Below, piece after piece: positions 34,019-42,170 of a stretch of 64,000 nucleotides of DNA. The first letter of the stretch is position 1, and every line of letters begins with the position of its first letter. Origin of the DNA: Ignavibacteriales bacterium (GTDB lineage: Bacteria > Bacteroidota > Ignavibacteria > Ignavibacteriales > Ignavibacteriaceae); the NCBI GenBank assembly GCA_015709675.1, contig CP054182.1:2335448-2399447 (forward strand), given 5' to 3'. A model generated the notes under the pieces. It had not been told where the DNA came from, made no database searches, and saw nothing but the letters and a program-made list of their open reading frames with translations. The translations under genes were made by a program, and so were the position numbers.

Positions 34019-35475
34019 TGGGTAATGTTTTAGGACATCTGAAACCAGAACTCATCTGGAACTATTTTGAAGAAATCACCCGGCATCCGCGCCCTTCAAA
34101 ACAGGAAGAAAAAATCGCGGCGTATATCGTCTCTTTTGCGGAGCAGAATAAACTGCCTTACAGAAAAGATGATATCGGCAATATCATTATCAGCAAACCC
34201 GCAACCAAAGGAAGAGAAAACGCCAAAGGTATCATCCTGCAGAGCCATCTTGATATGGTCTGCGAAAAAAACAGAGGCGTTGAGCATGATTTTGATAATG
34301 ATCCTATCAATATATATATTGACGGAGACTATGTAAAGGCAAAGGGAACCACGCTCGGGGCGGATAACGGAATTGGTGTGGCGGCAGCGCTTGCAGTTCT
34401 GGCTGACAATTCATTTGAGCACGGCCCTATTGAATGTCTCTTTACGCTCGATGAAGAAACAGGACTAACCGGCGCTTCAAATATGACTCCGAATTTCGTT
34501 AAAGGTAAGATTTTACTTAATCTTGATTCTGAGGAAGAAGGAGCACTCTTTATCGGATGCAGCGGCGGAAAAAATACCACTGCTAAATTCACTTTTACCA
34601 AAGAAAAAGCATCATCCGGCCTTAAGTTTTATGAAGTACGTGTTCAGGGACTTATCGGCGGGCACTCCGGCCTCGAAATTCACTCCGGCAGAGTTAATGC
34701 CATTAAAATTCTCACCAGAGCACTTTATGCGGCTGTCTCCAAGTTTGAACTTCGCCTTATCTCCATTGAAGGAGGCAACAAACATAATGCTATCCCACGT
34801 GAAGCATTTGCCAAAGTTGCACTTCCTCCTGCAATGGCGGGTGACTTTATGAGATACCTGAAAGAATTTAATGAAATGGTATTCGCTGAATCAAGCACCG
34901 TTGAAAAGAATCTGGTGGTTGATGCTGTTGAATCTGAAGCATCAGATTACCTTATGGACTATGCTACTACTGATAATCTGCTGAATGCACTGTATGCAGT
35001 TCCTCACGGAGTTATTAAAATGTCAGCAGATATACCGGGACTGGTTGAGACTTCAACAAATCTGGCTACCATTAAAACCGAAGGCGATAAAGTTACCGTG
35101 GTTACAAGCCAGCGTAGCTCAGTTGCATCTGAAAACCTTGATATCGTTAACACGGTTTCAGCTGCATTTAAACTTGCCCAGGCAGACATTGCCTATGGTG
35201 ACGGATATCCCGGCTGGAAACCGAACATGAATTCAGAGATTCTCGGAATCGTAGTGAATACCTATGATAAGCTTTTTGGCAAGAAGCCGGAGCTGAAAGC
35301 AATTCATGCCGGTCTTGAGTGCGGTATTATAGGTGAAAAGAATCCTGGTCTGGATATGATTTCATTCGGACCGACCATGTTTGATGTTCATTCACCTGAT
35401 GAACGCCTGCAGATCAGTTCCGTTCCGAATTTCTATAAGCTGCTTACTAACGTAATCAGCAGTATTCCGTATTAA
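34018..35475 (+). CDS. pepD: Aminoacyl-histidine dipeptidase PepD (M20 family)
   Basis: 485 aa, overlapping the PqqD-like gene by one base. M20 metal-binding pattern: 'LQSHLDMVCEKN' (His, Asp), 'GTTLGADNGIGVAAAL' (core GADNGIG), 'FTLDEETGLTGA', 'NLDSEEEGALFIGCSGG', and C-terminal 'IHAGLECGIIGEKNPGLDMISFGPT' (core HAGLECG) with the final His. A lid domain is inserted in the middle. It hydrolyses X-His and other dipeptides in the cytosol, fitting peptide import by the upstream OPT carrier. Confidence 0.95.
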   Translation: MGNVLGHLKPELIWNYFEEITRHPRPSKQEEKIAAYIVSFAEQNKLPYRKDDIGNIIISKPATKGRENAKGIILQSHLDMVCEKNRGVEHDFDNDPINIYIDGDYVKAKGTTLGADNGIGVAAALAVLADNSFEHGPIECLFTLDEETGLTGASNMTPNFVKGKILLNLDSEEEGALFIGCSGGKNTTAKFTFTKEKASSGLKFYEVRVQGLIGGHSGLEIHSGRVNAIKILTRALYAAVSKFELRLISIEGGNKHNAIPREAFAKVALPPAMAGDFMRYLKEFNEMVFAESSTVEKNLVVDAVESEASDYLMDYATTDNLLNALYAVPHGVIKMSADIPGLVETSTNLATIKTEGDKVTVVTSQRSSVASENLDIVNTVSAAFKLAQADIAYGDGYPGWKPNMNSEILGIVVNTYDKLFGKKPELKAIHAGLECGIIGEKNPGLDMISFGPTMFDVHSPDERLQISSVPNFYKLLTNVISSIPY

Positions 35476-35504
35476 TTCAATATTCAGAAGAGGAGAACAA
35501 CAAT

Positions 35505-36782
35505 TTGACAGCAGAACATAAAGCTGCCCATCCTTTCGAACGCTGGCTGGTATTGATATTTGTCAGCATAATGATGTTTGGCAATTATTACATCTATGAC
35601 AGTATCGGTCCGATTGCCGATATGCTCAAATCAGGATTAAATTTCACTGATGAAAATATCGGACAGCTTTATTCTGTTTACAGCATCGCTGCGATTGTTG
35701 TTCTCCTCATTGGCGGGGTAATTATTGATAAATACGGCACAAAGAAAACGACTCTGGTCTTTGGAATCGTTTGTGCTGTGTCTGCCTTTATGATGGCCGC
35801 CTCGTCTGACCTGACGGTTATGTTAATCAGCAGGGTAGTGCTCGGGCTTGGTGCAGAGCCGATGATCGTTGCCGTAACCACAGCACTTGCAAAGTGGTTT
35901 AAGGGAAAGGAACTCGGATTTGCTTTTGGCCTTAATCTTACCATTGCCCGCCTTGGTTCCGTGGCTGCCGATAACTCACCTACGTGGGCTTCCGGCTGGT
36001 ATGGTTCATGGCAGGAGCCCCTCATGCTTGCGGGCATTATTTCACTGACCTGTGTGGTTGGCGGAATTATATATTTCTGGCTTGAAGGTCGTGCTGAAAA
36101 AAGAAAAGTACTTGGCGAAGCAGGGGAAACAGATAAATTTGTTTTCAGTGACGTATTTAAATTCGGCTGGTCGTTCTGGTTTGTGGTTGCACTCTGTGTA
36201 ACTTTTTATTCGGCAGTATTCCCGTTCAGAAGTTTTGCAATTAAGTTTTTTATGGAAGCCCATTCATTGGAAAGGGAATCCGCCGGATTCCTGAATAGCG
36301 TGCTTCCTCTCTCGGCAATGTTTGCCACTCCGCTCTTCGGACTTCTGGTTGATAAAGTTGGTAAACGATCCATCTTTATGATGATCGGGTCGCTTTTCCT
36401 GATGCCGGTATTTTTTATTATGAGTTATACTTCACTTCCATTATATATACCGGTTGCCATGATGGGTGTTGCGTTCTCTCTCATCCCTGCAGTCATGTGG
36501 CCTTCGGTTGCCTACCTGGTTGACAGCAACAAACTTGGCACGGCATATTCCGTAATGACACTTATTCAGCAGATCGGACTGGCACTTTTTAACTGGCTGA
36601 TTGGCATTGCAAACGATTCACAGCAGGCAGGTCCGCAGAATCCGGAAGGGTATAATCTGGGAATGTGGCTGTTTTCAATACTTGGAATTCTTGGTCTAAT
36701 TTTCTCTTTTGCTCTCAGAGTATCGGAGGCAAAAAAAGGTTCAGGCGGACTGGATAGCAGCACCGCGGTTCAAAAAGATTAA
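35505..36782 (+). CDS. MFS transporter
   Basis: 425 aa with 12 predicted transmembrane helices; TTG start with AGAGGAGA 8 bases upstream. MFS motif A is seen after helix 2 ('GGVIIDKYGTKKT') and again in the second half ('GLLVDKVGKRS'). Helices 4-5 contain 'GLGAEPMIVAVTTALAKWFKG'. The substrate is unknown; the location between a dipeptidase and peptidase suggests an amino acid, peptide or related metabolite. Confidence 0.88.
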   Translation: MTAEHKAAHPFERWLVLIFVSIMMFGNYYIYDSIGPIADMLKSGLNFTDENIGQLYSVYSIAAIVVLLIGGVIIDKYGTKKTTLVFGIVCAVSAFMMAASSDLTVMLISRVVLGLGAEPMIVAVTTALAKWFKGKELGFAFGLNLTIARLGSVAADNSPTWASGWYGSWQEPLMLAGIISLTCVVGGIIYFWLEGRAEKRKVLGEAGETDKFVFSDVFKFGWSFWFVVALCVTFYSAVFPFRSFAIKFFMEAHSLERESAGFLNSVLPLSAMFATPLFGLLVDKVGKRSIFMMIGSLFLMPVFFIMSYTSLPLYIPVAMMGVAFSLIPAVMWPSVAYLVDSNKLGTAYSVMTLIQQIGLALFNWLIGIANDSQQAGPQNPEGYNLGMWLFSILGILGLIFSFALRVSEAKKGSGGLDSSTAVQKD

Positions 36783-36799
36783 TTAACCGGAGGTTGTTA

Positions 36800-37573
36800 A
36801 TGAAAAAATTCATCATTCTGATAGGGTTGTTTGTGCTGTTTCAGAGTCCGGCACGTGCACAGATGTGCTGCGGTTTTGAAACCTGTTTTTCACTTATGGG
36901 CCAGTTTGGCATTTCGGCCGGATATGGTTATCAGGGCTATTCGGCAGACGGTTTTAATGCATATATAAAGCATTATAATCAGAAAAGAACAGCCACTCTT
37001 ACCAAACAGATGGGGGAGTTCGGCGGTGCACAGGCATTCTGGTTCGGAGGTAAACTTTTTCAGTATTATATATCCGAATCGCAGGTGCTTTTTAACTCAA
37101 GAGTTTTTCTGCAACTGACCCACGAAAAGGAGTTCGCGACAAGTTCTTCGGCGAAACGCGAGTTCACCCTTAATACATCTACCATAGGAATCGGTTTTGG
37201 CGCTAATTATGTGATGAGTGAGTATCTCGATCTGAAGATCATCGAGATTTATATTTCTTCAACTACTGCCGGTCTTACCAATGAACTTATTGACCCTGTT
37301 AATGGAAATACAAAACAGGAGCTCGAATCACCGGAAAGTACTTTCGGCGGGACCGTATATACCGGACTTGTTTTTTATCCGCTTCCTCCCAATATTGGCA
37401 TTGAATTGAATGTTGGGTACAATTTTTTTGATATCCCTGAGATGAAATTCAAAACCTCAGGCGCTTATCTTCAGGTAAATGAAGATACCGCCCGCCGGAT
37501 GGATGATTTTATCAGCGGAGGAGGATTTACCATACAGGCAGTTCTTACTGTAGCATTCGGAGTGGATTTCTAA
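36800..37573 (+). CDS. Exported protein, possible outer-membrane beta-barrel (paralogue 1)
   Basis: 257 aa from ATG 36800, which has GGAGG 6 bases upstream; an earlier TTG at 36794 is less likely. Signal peptide to about residue 20 (PARAQ). The mature part is rich in alternating beta-strands and glycine and ends in Phe (FGVDF), as barrels do. It shares a layout with the next gene: 'CFSLMGQFGISAGYGYQGYSADG' (core GYQGYSADG), 'IKHYNQKR', a Gln-Phe-Gly motif, and a closing 'SGGGFTIQAVL' strand. I do not recognise the family. Confidence 0.7.
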   Translation: MKKFIILIGLFVLFQSPARAQMCCGFETCFSLMGQFGISAGYGYQGYSADGFNAYIKHYNQKRTATLTKQMGEFGGAQAFWFGGKLFQYYISESQVLFNSRVFLQLTHEKEFATSSSAKREFTLNTSTIGIGFGANYVMSEYLDLKIIEIYISSTTAGLTNELIDPVNGNTKQELESPESTFGGTVYTGLVFYPLPPNIGIELNVGYNFFDIPEMKFKTSGAYLQVNEDTARRMDDFISGGGFTIQAVLTVAFGVDF

Positions 37574-37588
37574 ATTCCAGTAAGCAGA

Positions 37589-38362
37589 ATGAAAAGCCTG
37601 GTTTCGTTTCCCGCTCTTGTGACAGCAGCACTGCTCTTTATAGCAGTTCATAAACCGTTATCTGCACAGGAACTTGGGTTCGGATGCCTGGGGCTTGTTG
37701 GCGGTTTTGCCGGATATTCATCCCAGGGCGTCCACACCGATGAATTGAATGAATTTGTAAGGCAATACAACCGTATGTATGCTGATTCACTCTATCAGGG
37801 GATGGATCAGTTTGGAAATCTTAAGGGATTCCGGGTCGGGGTTAATCTTCTCAGGCAGAATCTGGAGGGTATGATACTTACCTTTAAGGTTTTTTATGAA
37901 AATCTCATTGAAAGAAAAACCGCCATTATTCTGGCTTCCTCACAGCAGGAAAATACTTTTGCCGAACTGGCAACAAAAAATTACGGTATCGGCATTGATA
38001 TCGGCACAGAACTGACCCGTTCGTTCAGCGTTAAGATCATAGATGCTACCATCGTATTCAGCCAGGTGCGTTTTACCGAATCTTTACACGACCCCTCCGG
38101 CCAGATTATTAACTATGTTTACACTGCGGAGGATGCTCCGATAGGTGTTACACTTGGTGCTGGTTTTATTTTTGAACTGATAGATGATTATGTCAGTATC
38201 GAAGGTTCGGCAGGGTATATGTTCCTTGAAGCAGGGAGAATGAAGACAAATGAAGGGAGGTTTCTGACCAAAGGCCCCAGGTCAGATGAAACAATGAGAT
38301 ATATCATCAACTCAGGGGGATTCAACGCAACACTTCAGTTAAATATAGGAGTAACACTCTGA
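37589..38362 (+). CDS. Exported protein, possible outer-membrane beta-barrel (paralogue 2)
   Basis: 257 aa, the same length as its neighbour. Signal peptide to about residue 26 (LSAQ). Motifs parallel the upstream gene: 'GFAGYSSQGVHTDELNEFVRQYN', 'GMDQFGNLKGF', and 'INSGGFNATLQLNIGV' at the C-terminus. This indicates tandem duplication followed by divergence. Its TGA overlaps the ATG of the M29 peptidase (TGATG). No family is recognised; an outer-membrane pore or surface role in peptide uptake is only inference from context. Confidence 0.7.
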   Translation: MKSLVSFPALVTAALLFIAVHKPLSAQELGFGCLGLVGGFAGYSSQGVHTDELNEFVRQYNRMYADSLYQGMDQFGNLKGFRVGVNLLRQNLEGMILTFKVFYENLIERKTAIILASSQQENTFAELATKNYGIGIDIGTELTRSFSVKIIDATIVFSQVRFTESLHDPSGQIINYVYTAEDAPIGVTLGAGFIFELIDDYVSIEGSAGYMFLEAGRMKTNEGRFLTKGPRSDETMRYIINSGGFNATLQLNIGVTL

Positions 38363-39321
38363 TGGCAGACAAACTTAAAAAAGCATCACTCACAGCAATC
38401 CGTGACTGTATGGGCACGAAGCCTGAAGAATCAGTCCTTGTAATTTCAGATGTAAACAAACGGGAAATCGGCCTCTCTCTGTTCGAGACTGCAAAAGAAC
38501 TTGGCCACAAAAGTCTCTATCTTGAAATGGCACCGCTCCGCATAAACGGGGAAGAGCCTTCAGCCGAAATTGCAGATATGATGAAACGATTCAGCGTAGT
38601 GCTCATACCTACGACCACCTCGCTTACTCATACCAAAGCAAGAAGGGATGCCTCTGCCGGCGGAGTCAGGGTAGCAACCTTCCCCAATATCACAAAAGAA
38701 ATCATGATCCGCGGTTTAACTGCTGATTATCATAAAATTACCGCACTTTGCCGCAAGGTTAAAGAGAAACTTGAAACGGGGACTCAGATCAGAATCACCA
38801 CAAAACTGGGTACGGATATCAGTTTCTCCATTGCTGGCAGAAAAATCTATGAATCAAAAGGGCTTTTTCATGCAAAGGGTGAAAGCGGCAATCTTCCTAC
38901 GGGTGAGACCTATCTGGCTCCTGTGGAGGGTACCGCAAACGGAACCTTCGTCGTGGATGGATCTATGGCATCTCTGGGAAAAATCACTGATACCCCCCTG
39001 GTGTTTCAGGTGAAAAATGGGGTGGCTGAGTCAATAACCGGAGGGAAATTTGCCAAAAAACTGAATGCCATGCTTGACGGGGTTGGACCGCTGGCCAGAA
39101 GCATAGCTGAATTCGGAATCGGCACTAATGAAAAGGCGAAAATCAGCGGAATCGTACTGGAAGACGAAAAAGTGCTTGGAACGGTACATATCGCTGTCGG
39201 AAACAATAAATCCATGGGGGGAGAAATTGATGTACCCATACATCTGGATGGTGTAATCAGAAAACCCGATGTGTATCTTGACGGAGAATTAATAATGAAA
39301 AAAGGAAAGATGCTCTTTTAG
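38362..39321 (+). CDS. M29-type aminopeptidase (AmpS/aminopeptidase T-like)
   Basis: 319 aa. Segments typical of M29 metallo-aminopeptidases: 'KPEESVLVISDVNKREIGLSL', 'LIPTTTSLTHTKARRDA', 'GESGNLPTGETYLAPVEGTANG' (Glu ligands), and 'AEFGIGTNEKAKISGIVLEDEKVLGTVHIAVGNN' (core EFGIGTN, then GTVHIAVG with His). It releases N-terminal residues from peptides in the cytosol. Start ATG overlaps the previous TGA by one base. With PepD and the OPT transporter it completes a peptide-use locus. A related family (2,5-dihydroxypyridine dioxygenase) shares the fold but is less likely here. Confidence 0.85.
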   Translation: MADKLKKASLTAIRDCMGTKPEESVLVISDVNKREIGLSLFETAKELGHKSLYLEMAPLRINGEEPSAEIADMMKRFSVVLIPTTTSLTHTKARRDASAGGVRVATFPNITKEIMIRGLTADYHKITALCRKVKEKLETGTQIRITTKLGTDISFSIAGRKIYESKGLFHAKGESGNLPTGETYLAPVEGTANGTFVVDGSMASLGKITDTPLVFQVKNGVAESITGGKFAKKLNAMLDGVGPLARSIAEFGIGTNEKAKISGIVLEDEKVLGTVHIAVGNNKSMGGEIDVPIHLDGVIRKPDVYLDGELIMKKGKMLF

Positions 39322-39533
39322 CAGCATTTTAAGGTTCTCTGCCCCGCGGTATTTGGTTCTTGTACCAAATTATTCAGAAGTTGAAACAACTTTCATCTGT
39401 TTTACGTGGTTGTTTTTGCTTGTTTTAATTGGCGGGGGGGGATATTTTGTAAAGATGAAATTTAAAATTATCGAATCATGATATTTACTTCTGTTCACCG
39501 AAAAATTTACCACCCATTTTCGACTGATTGCCA
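39322..39533. other. Intergenic region with stem-loop and G8 tract
   Basis: Contains a perfect stem-loop ATTTGGT-N6-ACCAAAT (39351-39370) without a T-run, and a run of eight G (39434-39441) 93 bases before the ATG at 39534, next to ATATTTTG. No gene is visible. The promoter of the long downstream array probably lies here. Confidence 0.45.
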
Positions 39534-41225
39534 ATGAAAAAAAATAGTTACATCATGTTTCTGTTCTTCGTGTTTCTCCTGATACCCGGCAGCGGTCTAT
39601 TCTCCCAGTCTTCCATAATTGACACCACTTTTAACGGTATCGGAATAGTTGATACGCTCAACTCCACCGCAGTTGATTACAAGAGCAGACCGGGAATTCT
39701 TCAGTTGGAAACCGGTGAAAATGAAAATCTTGCCCGCGGAAAATTTGCCTATATCTTTTATCAGGGGACTCTTCCTGCTGATACAGGTTCCCGGAATGCG
39801 TTGAGACTCCTTGATAATAACTTCAGTTCACCTTCATATATCCAGTTTCCGCCGCTAAATCTTGGAGGAGAAAATGGCTCCTATGTGATGGTTGATCTTC
39901 AGGCTGTCCGTACAGTAAAAAAGGTTTCGCTTTTTACTCTCGGTAACAATCTGAACCTCCGCATACGGGCATTCAGCGTATTCGCTGGTGAAGATTCCAT
40001 AACAATGGAGAAAGTGTATACGGAAACTGACAACCAGATTGCCAGCCCGGTAGCCAATTTCAATCCGATTATCGCCAGATATATAAAACTGGTCGTTGAT
40101 GTTATTCCTCAGAATAACGCGACGGTAATTACTGAACTTCAGGTATTTGGTGAAGGATTCCTTCCTCAGGGAATATATACCTCAGCCGTCCGGACCCTTC
40201 CTAAAAACGTAAATTTTGGCAGTGTTGAATATACAGGAAACAGACCTGCCGGAACAGGTATCTATTTTAGTTTCCGCAGCGGTTCAACACCGGTTGTGGA
40301 CACAAACTGGAGTAACTGGTCGGATGAAGTGACCGAGAGCGGATCGCTTTTTTCTGTTTTTGAACCAAGAGGATTTCTGCAATACCGTGTCAGACTGACC
40401 ACTGGTGTGCTTGTCAGCCCGGAAATAGACGAAGTAAGAATTAATTATGATACACTAAACGTTGTATCAACAACCGATGCATCAATCTCACCCCAGTTTT
40501 CGCAGGTCTTGCGTGAAGAAACTTTCTCTCTCTTGCTGAATGCACAGTTTCTGCCGGGGGATCGTGGGATAGATACAATAACCATATCTACTCCGTCACC
40601 TGCCCAACTTTCGGGTATAACCATTAACGGACAACCCGCCGCTTATTCAAGCCGTGTAAGTGCTTCTTTCATAACTATCGCATTTAATACGACAATCACA
40701 ACCAATGCTGAGATTGTCATACGACTTCTGACCACACCATTTCAGGCGGTAAATCCCTACCGCATGACCGTATCAAGTAAATTGGTTTCGGATAATCCGC
40801 AGCGGGTTGATTCAAAATCGTCTGAGCAGGTGGAAGCCTGGAGTATTGTTACGGTGGGTGTTCCTGAGAAACTTATAATAAGAACAACCGCGAGCCCCAA
40901 CCCGTTTACACCGAACAATGACGGCAGAAATGATGAAACATACTTCCAGTTTTTCCTTGGCAATATCGGTGAGCCGGGTGAATATATTGGCGGACAGACA
41001 AGAAAACTTACAATCAAGATATACGATTTAACCGGGCGTCTGGTCAGAGATCTTTATGATTCCTATGATAAAGCCGCCGCATTTATCTCTGATAATTCCA
41101 TCGCCTGGGATGGAAGAGATAACGGAGGAAGAACCGTAAAACCGGGAGTATATTTGTATCAGATTTATGTGGAAAGTGACAATGGCGGTGAGTCTGTCAC
41201 GAAAACCGTCGTTGTAGCATATTAA
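39534..41225 (+). CDS. Surface protein with discoidin-like region and FlgD-type C-terminal domain
   Basis: 563 aa from ATG 39534 (an upstream in-frame TTG at 39528 would add two residues). Signal peptide to about residue 23. A region around 60-210 resembles F5/8-type C (discoidin) folds ('RNALRLLDNNFSSPSYIQF', 'YVMVDLQAVRTVKKVSLFT', 'ARYIKLVVDVIPQNNATVITELQVFGE'; core EIQVFG-like end), followed by Ig-like parts. The C-terminus is a FlgD Ig-like sorting type domain: 'ASPNPFTPNNDGRND', 'IKIYDLTGRLVRDL', 'WDGRDNGGRTVKPGVYLYQI'. I infer a secreted, T9SS-dependent surface protein. First gene of the long + strand array. Confidence 0.75.
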   Translation: MKKNSYIMFLFFVFLLIPGSGLFSQSSIIDTTFNGIGIVDTLNSTAVDYKSRPGILQLETGENENLARGKFAYIFYQGTLPADTGSRNALRLLDNNFSSPSYIQFPPLNLGGENGSYVMVDLQAVRTVKKVSLFTLGNNLNLRIRAFSVFAGEDSITMEKVYTETDNQIASPVANFNPIIARYIKLVVDVIPQNNATVITELQVFGEGFLPQGIYTSAVRTLPKNVNFGSVEYTGNRPAGTGIYFSFRSGSTPVVDTNWSNWSDEVTESGSLFSVFEPRGFLQYRVRLTTGVLVSPEIDEVRINYDTLNVVSTTDASISPQFSQVLREETFSLLLNAQFLPGDRGIDTITISTPSPAQLSGITINGQPAAYSSRVSASFITIAFNTTITTNAEIVIRLLTTPFQAVNPYRMTVSSKLVSDNPQRVDSKSSEQVEAWSIVTVGVPEKLIIRTTASPNPFTPNNDGRNDETYFQFFLGNIGEPGEYIGGQTRKLTIKIYDLTGRLVRDLYDSYDKAAAFISDNSIAWDGRDNGGRTVKPGVYLYQIYVESDNGGESVTKTVVVAY

Positions 41226-41238
41226 GTGTGAGGTGAAT

Positions 41239-42150
41239 GTGAAATATCTGCTTACCATTTTCTTAGTCATCTCTTCTGTTATCAGAGCCGGAGGTTTTGA
41301 AGATCTCGGTATATCTGCCAGAGTGAAATCACTCGGAGGAGCGGGGATAGCCCTTCACGGCGCGCCCTATCTGCAGTTCTATAATGCTGCATCCGTTGCC
41401 TATGCTGAAAATTATTCAGTTTCGGCAAGTTATTCTAATTTATATCCGGATGTTGAAGGGGATAATCTTAATTACGTTTCATTCAGCGGCCTCATTCCGC
41501 TCCCCTATATTGGCAAATTCGGCGCTGGCATTAACATGCTCAACACAGATCTCTGGAAAGAGTATTTAATTCAGGCAGGATACGGTATAGAATTGCTTCC
41601 CCGTCTGACCGTTGGAGGGGCTGTAAAGTTTCTTGGATGGTCAGCAACTGCTGCACCTGGGGAAGATGCCCTCTCTTATGTCGGCCTGACATTTGATGCA
41701 GGAGCCATCTATACATTTGACGAAGTGACAGGGCAGGATGCTTTTTCGTTGGGTCTTTCCATACGAAATATCACAAATCCGAGCATCGCTTCCAATGGAA
41801 GCAGTGATGCGTCATTGCCGATTTCCATGGCTCTGGGTACAGTTTACCAGTCCAAAAAGTATGAATATCTGATACTTGCCGATGTTGTTATGGAGAATGA
41901 TATCATCGGTTTAAGATGCGGTGCAGAGTTTTTAAGTGCCCGGTATTCGGTATTTGGCTATAATAACGACTTTTTCATCCGCGGGGGATATAACAATCTT
42001 TTAAGCGCGGATTTTGCGCGCGAAAGCGGACTTTCAGGGGGATTTGGTCTCAATGTTGAGACGGTTAAAATTGACTACGCATATATCTATCCATTAGAAT
42101 TAAAGTTTGTGGGAGGCAGTCATAAACTGACTGTCACCTATAATTTTTAA
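41239..42150 (+). CDS. PorV/PorQ family outer-membrane protein
   Basis: 303 aa from GTG 41239 (MKYLLTIF...), preceded by GAGGTG; the in-frame GTG at 41233 is an alternative. Signal peptide to about 17. The family opening is clear ('SARVKSLGGAGIALHGAPYLQFYNAASVAY', core LGGAG ... NAAS), then barrel strands to a terminal Phe (TVTYNF). PorV/PorQ relatives are FadL-like 14-strand barrels; PorV shuttles T9SS cargo to the sortase in Bacteroidota. The adjacent genes encode candidate cargo and a large outer-membrane protein. Confidence 0.85.
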   Translation: MKYLLTIFLVISSVIRAGGFEDLGISARVKSLGGAGIALHGAPYLQFYNAASVAYAENYSVSASYSNLYPDVEGDNLNYVSFSGLIPLPYIGKFGAGINMLNTDLWKEYLIQAGYGIELLPRLTVGGAVKFLGWSATAAPGEDALSYVGLTFDAGAIYTFDEVTGQDAFSLGLSIRNITNPSIASNGSSDASLPISMALGTVYQSKKYEYLILADVVMENDIIGLRCGAEFLSARYSVFGYNNDFFIRGGYNNLLSADFARESGLSGGFGLNVETVKIDYAYIYPLELKFVGGSHKLTVTYNF

Positions 42151-42170
42151 GCTGGTTTCCGGAGGCGAAT

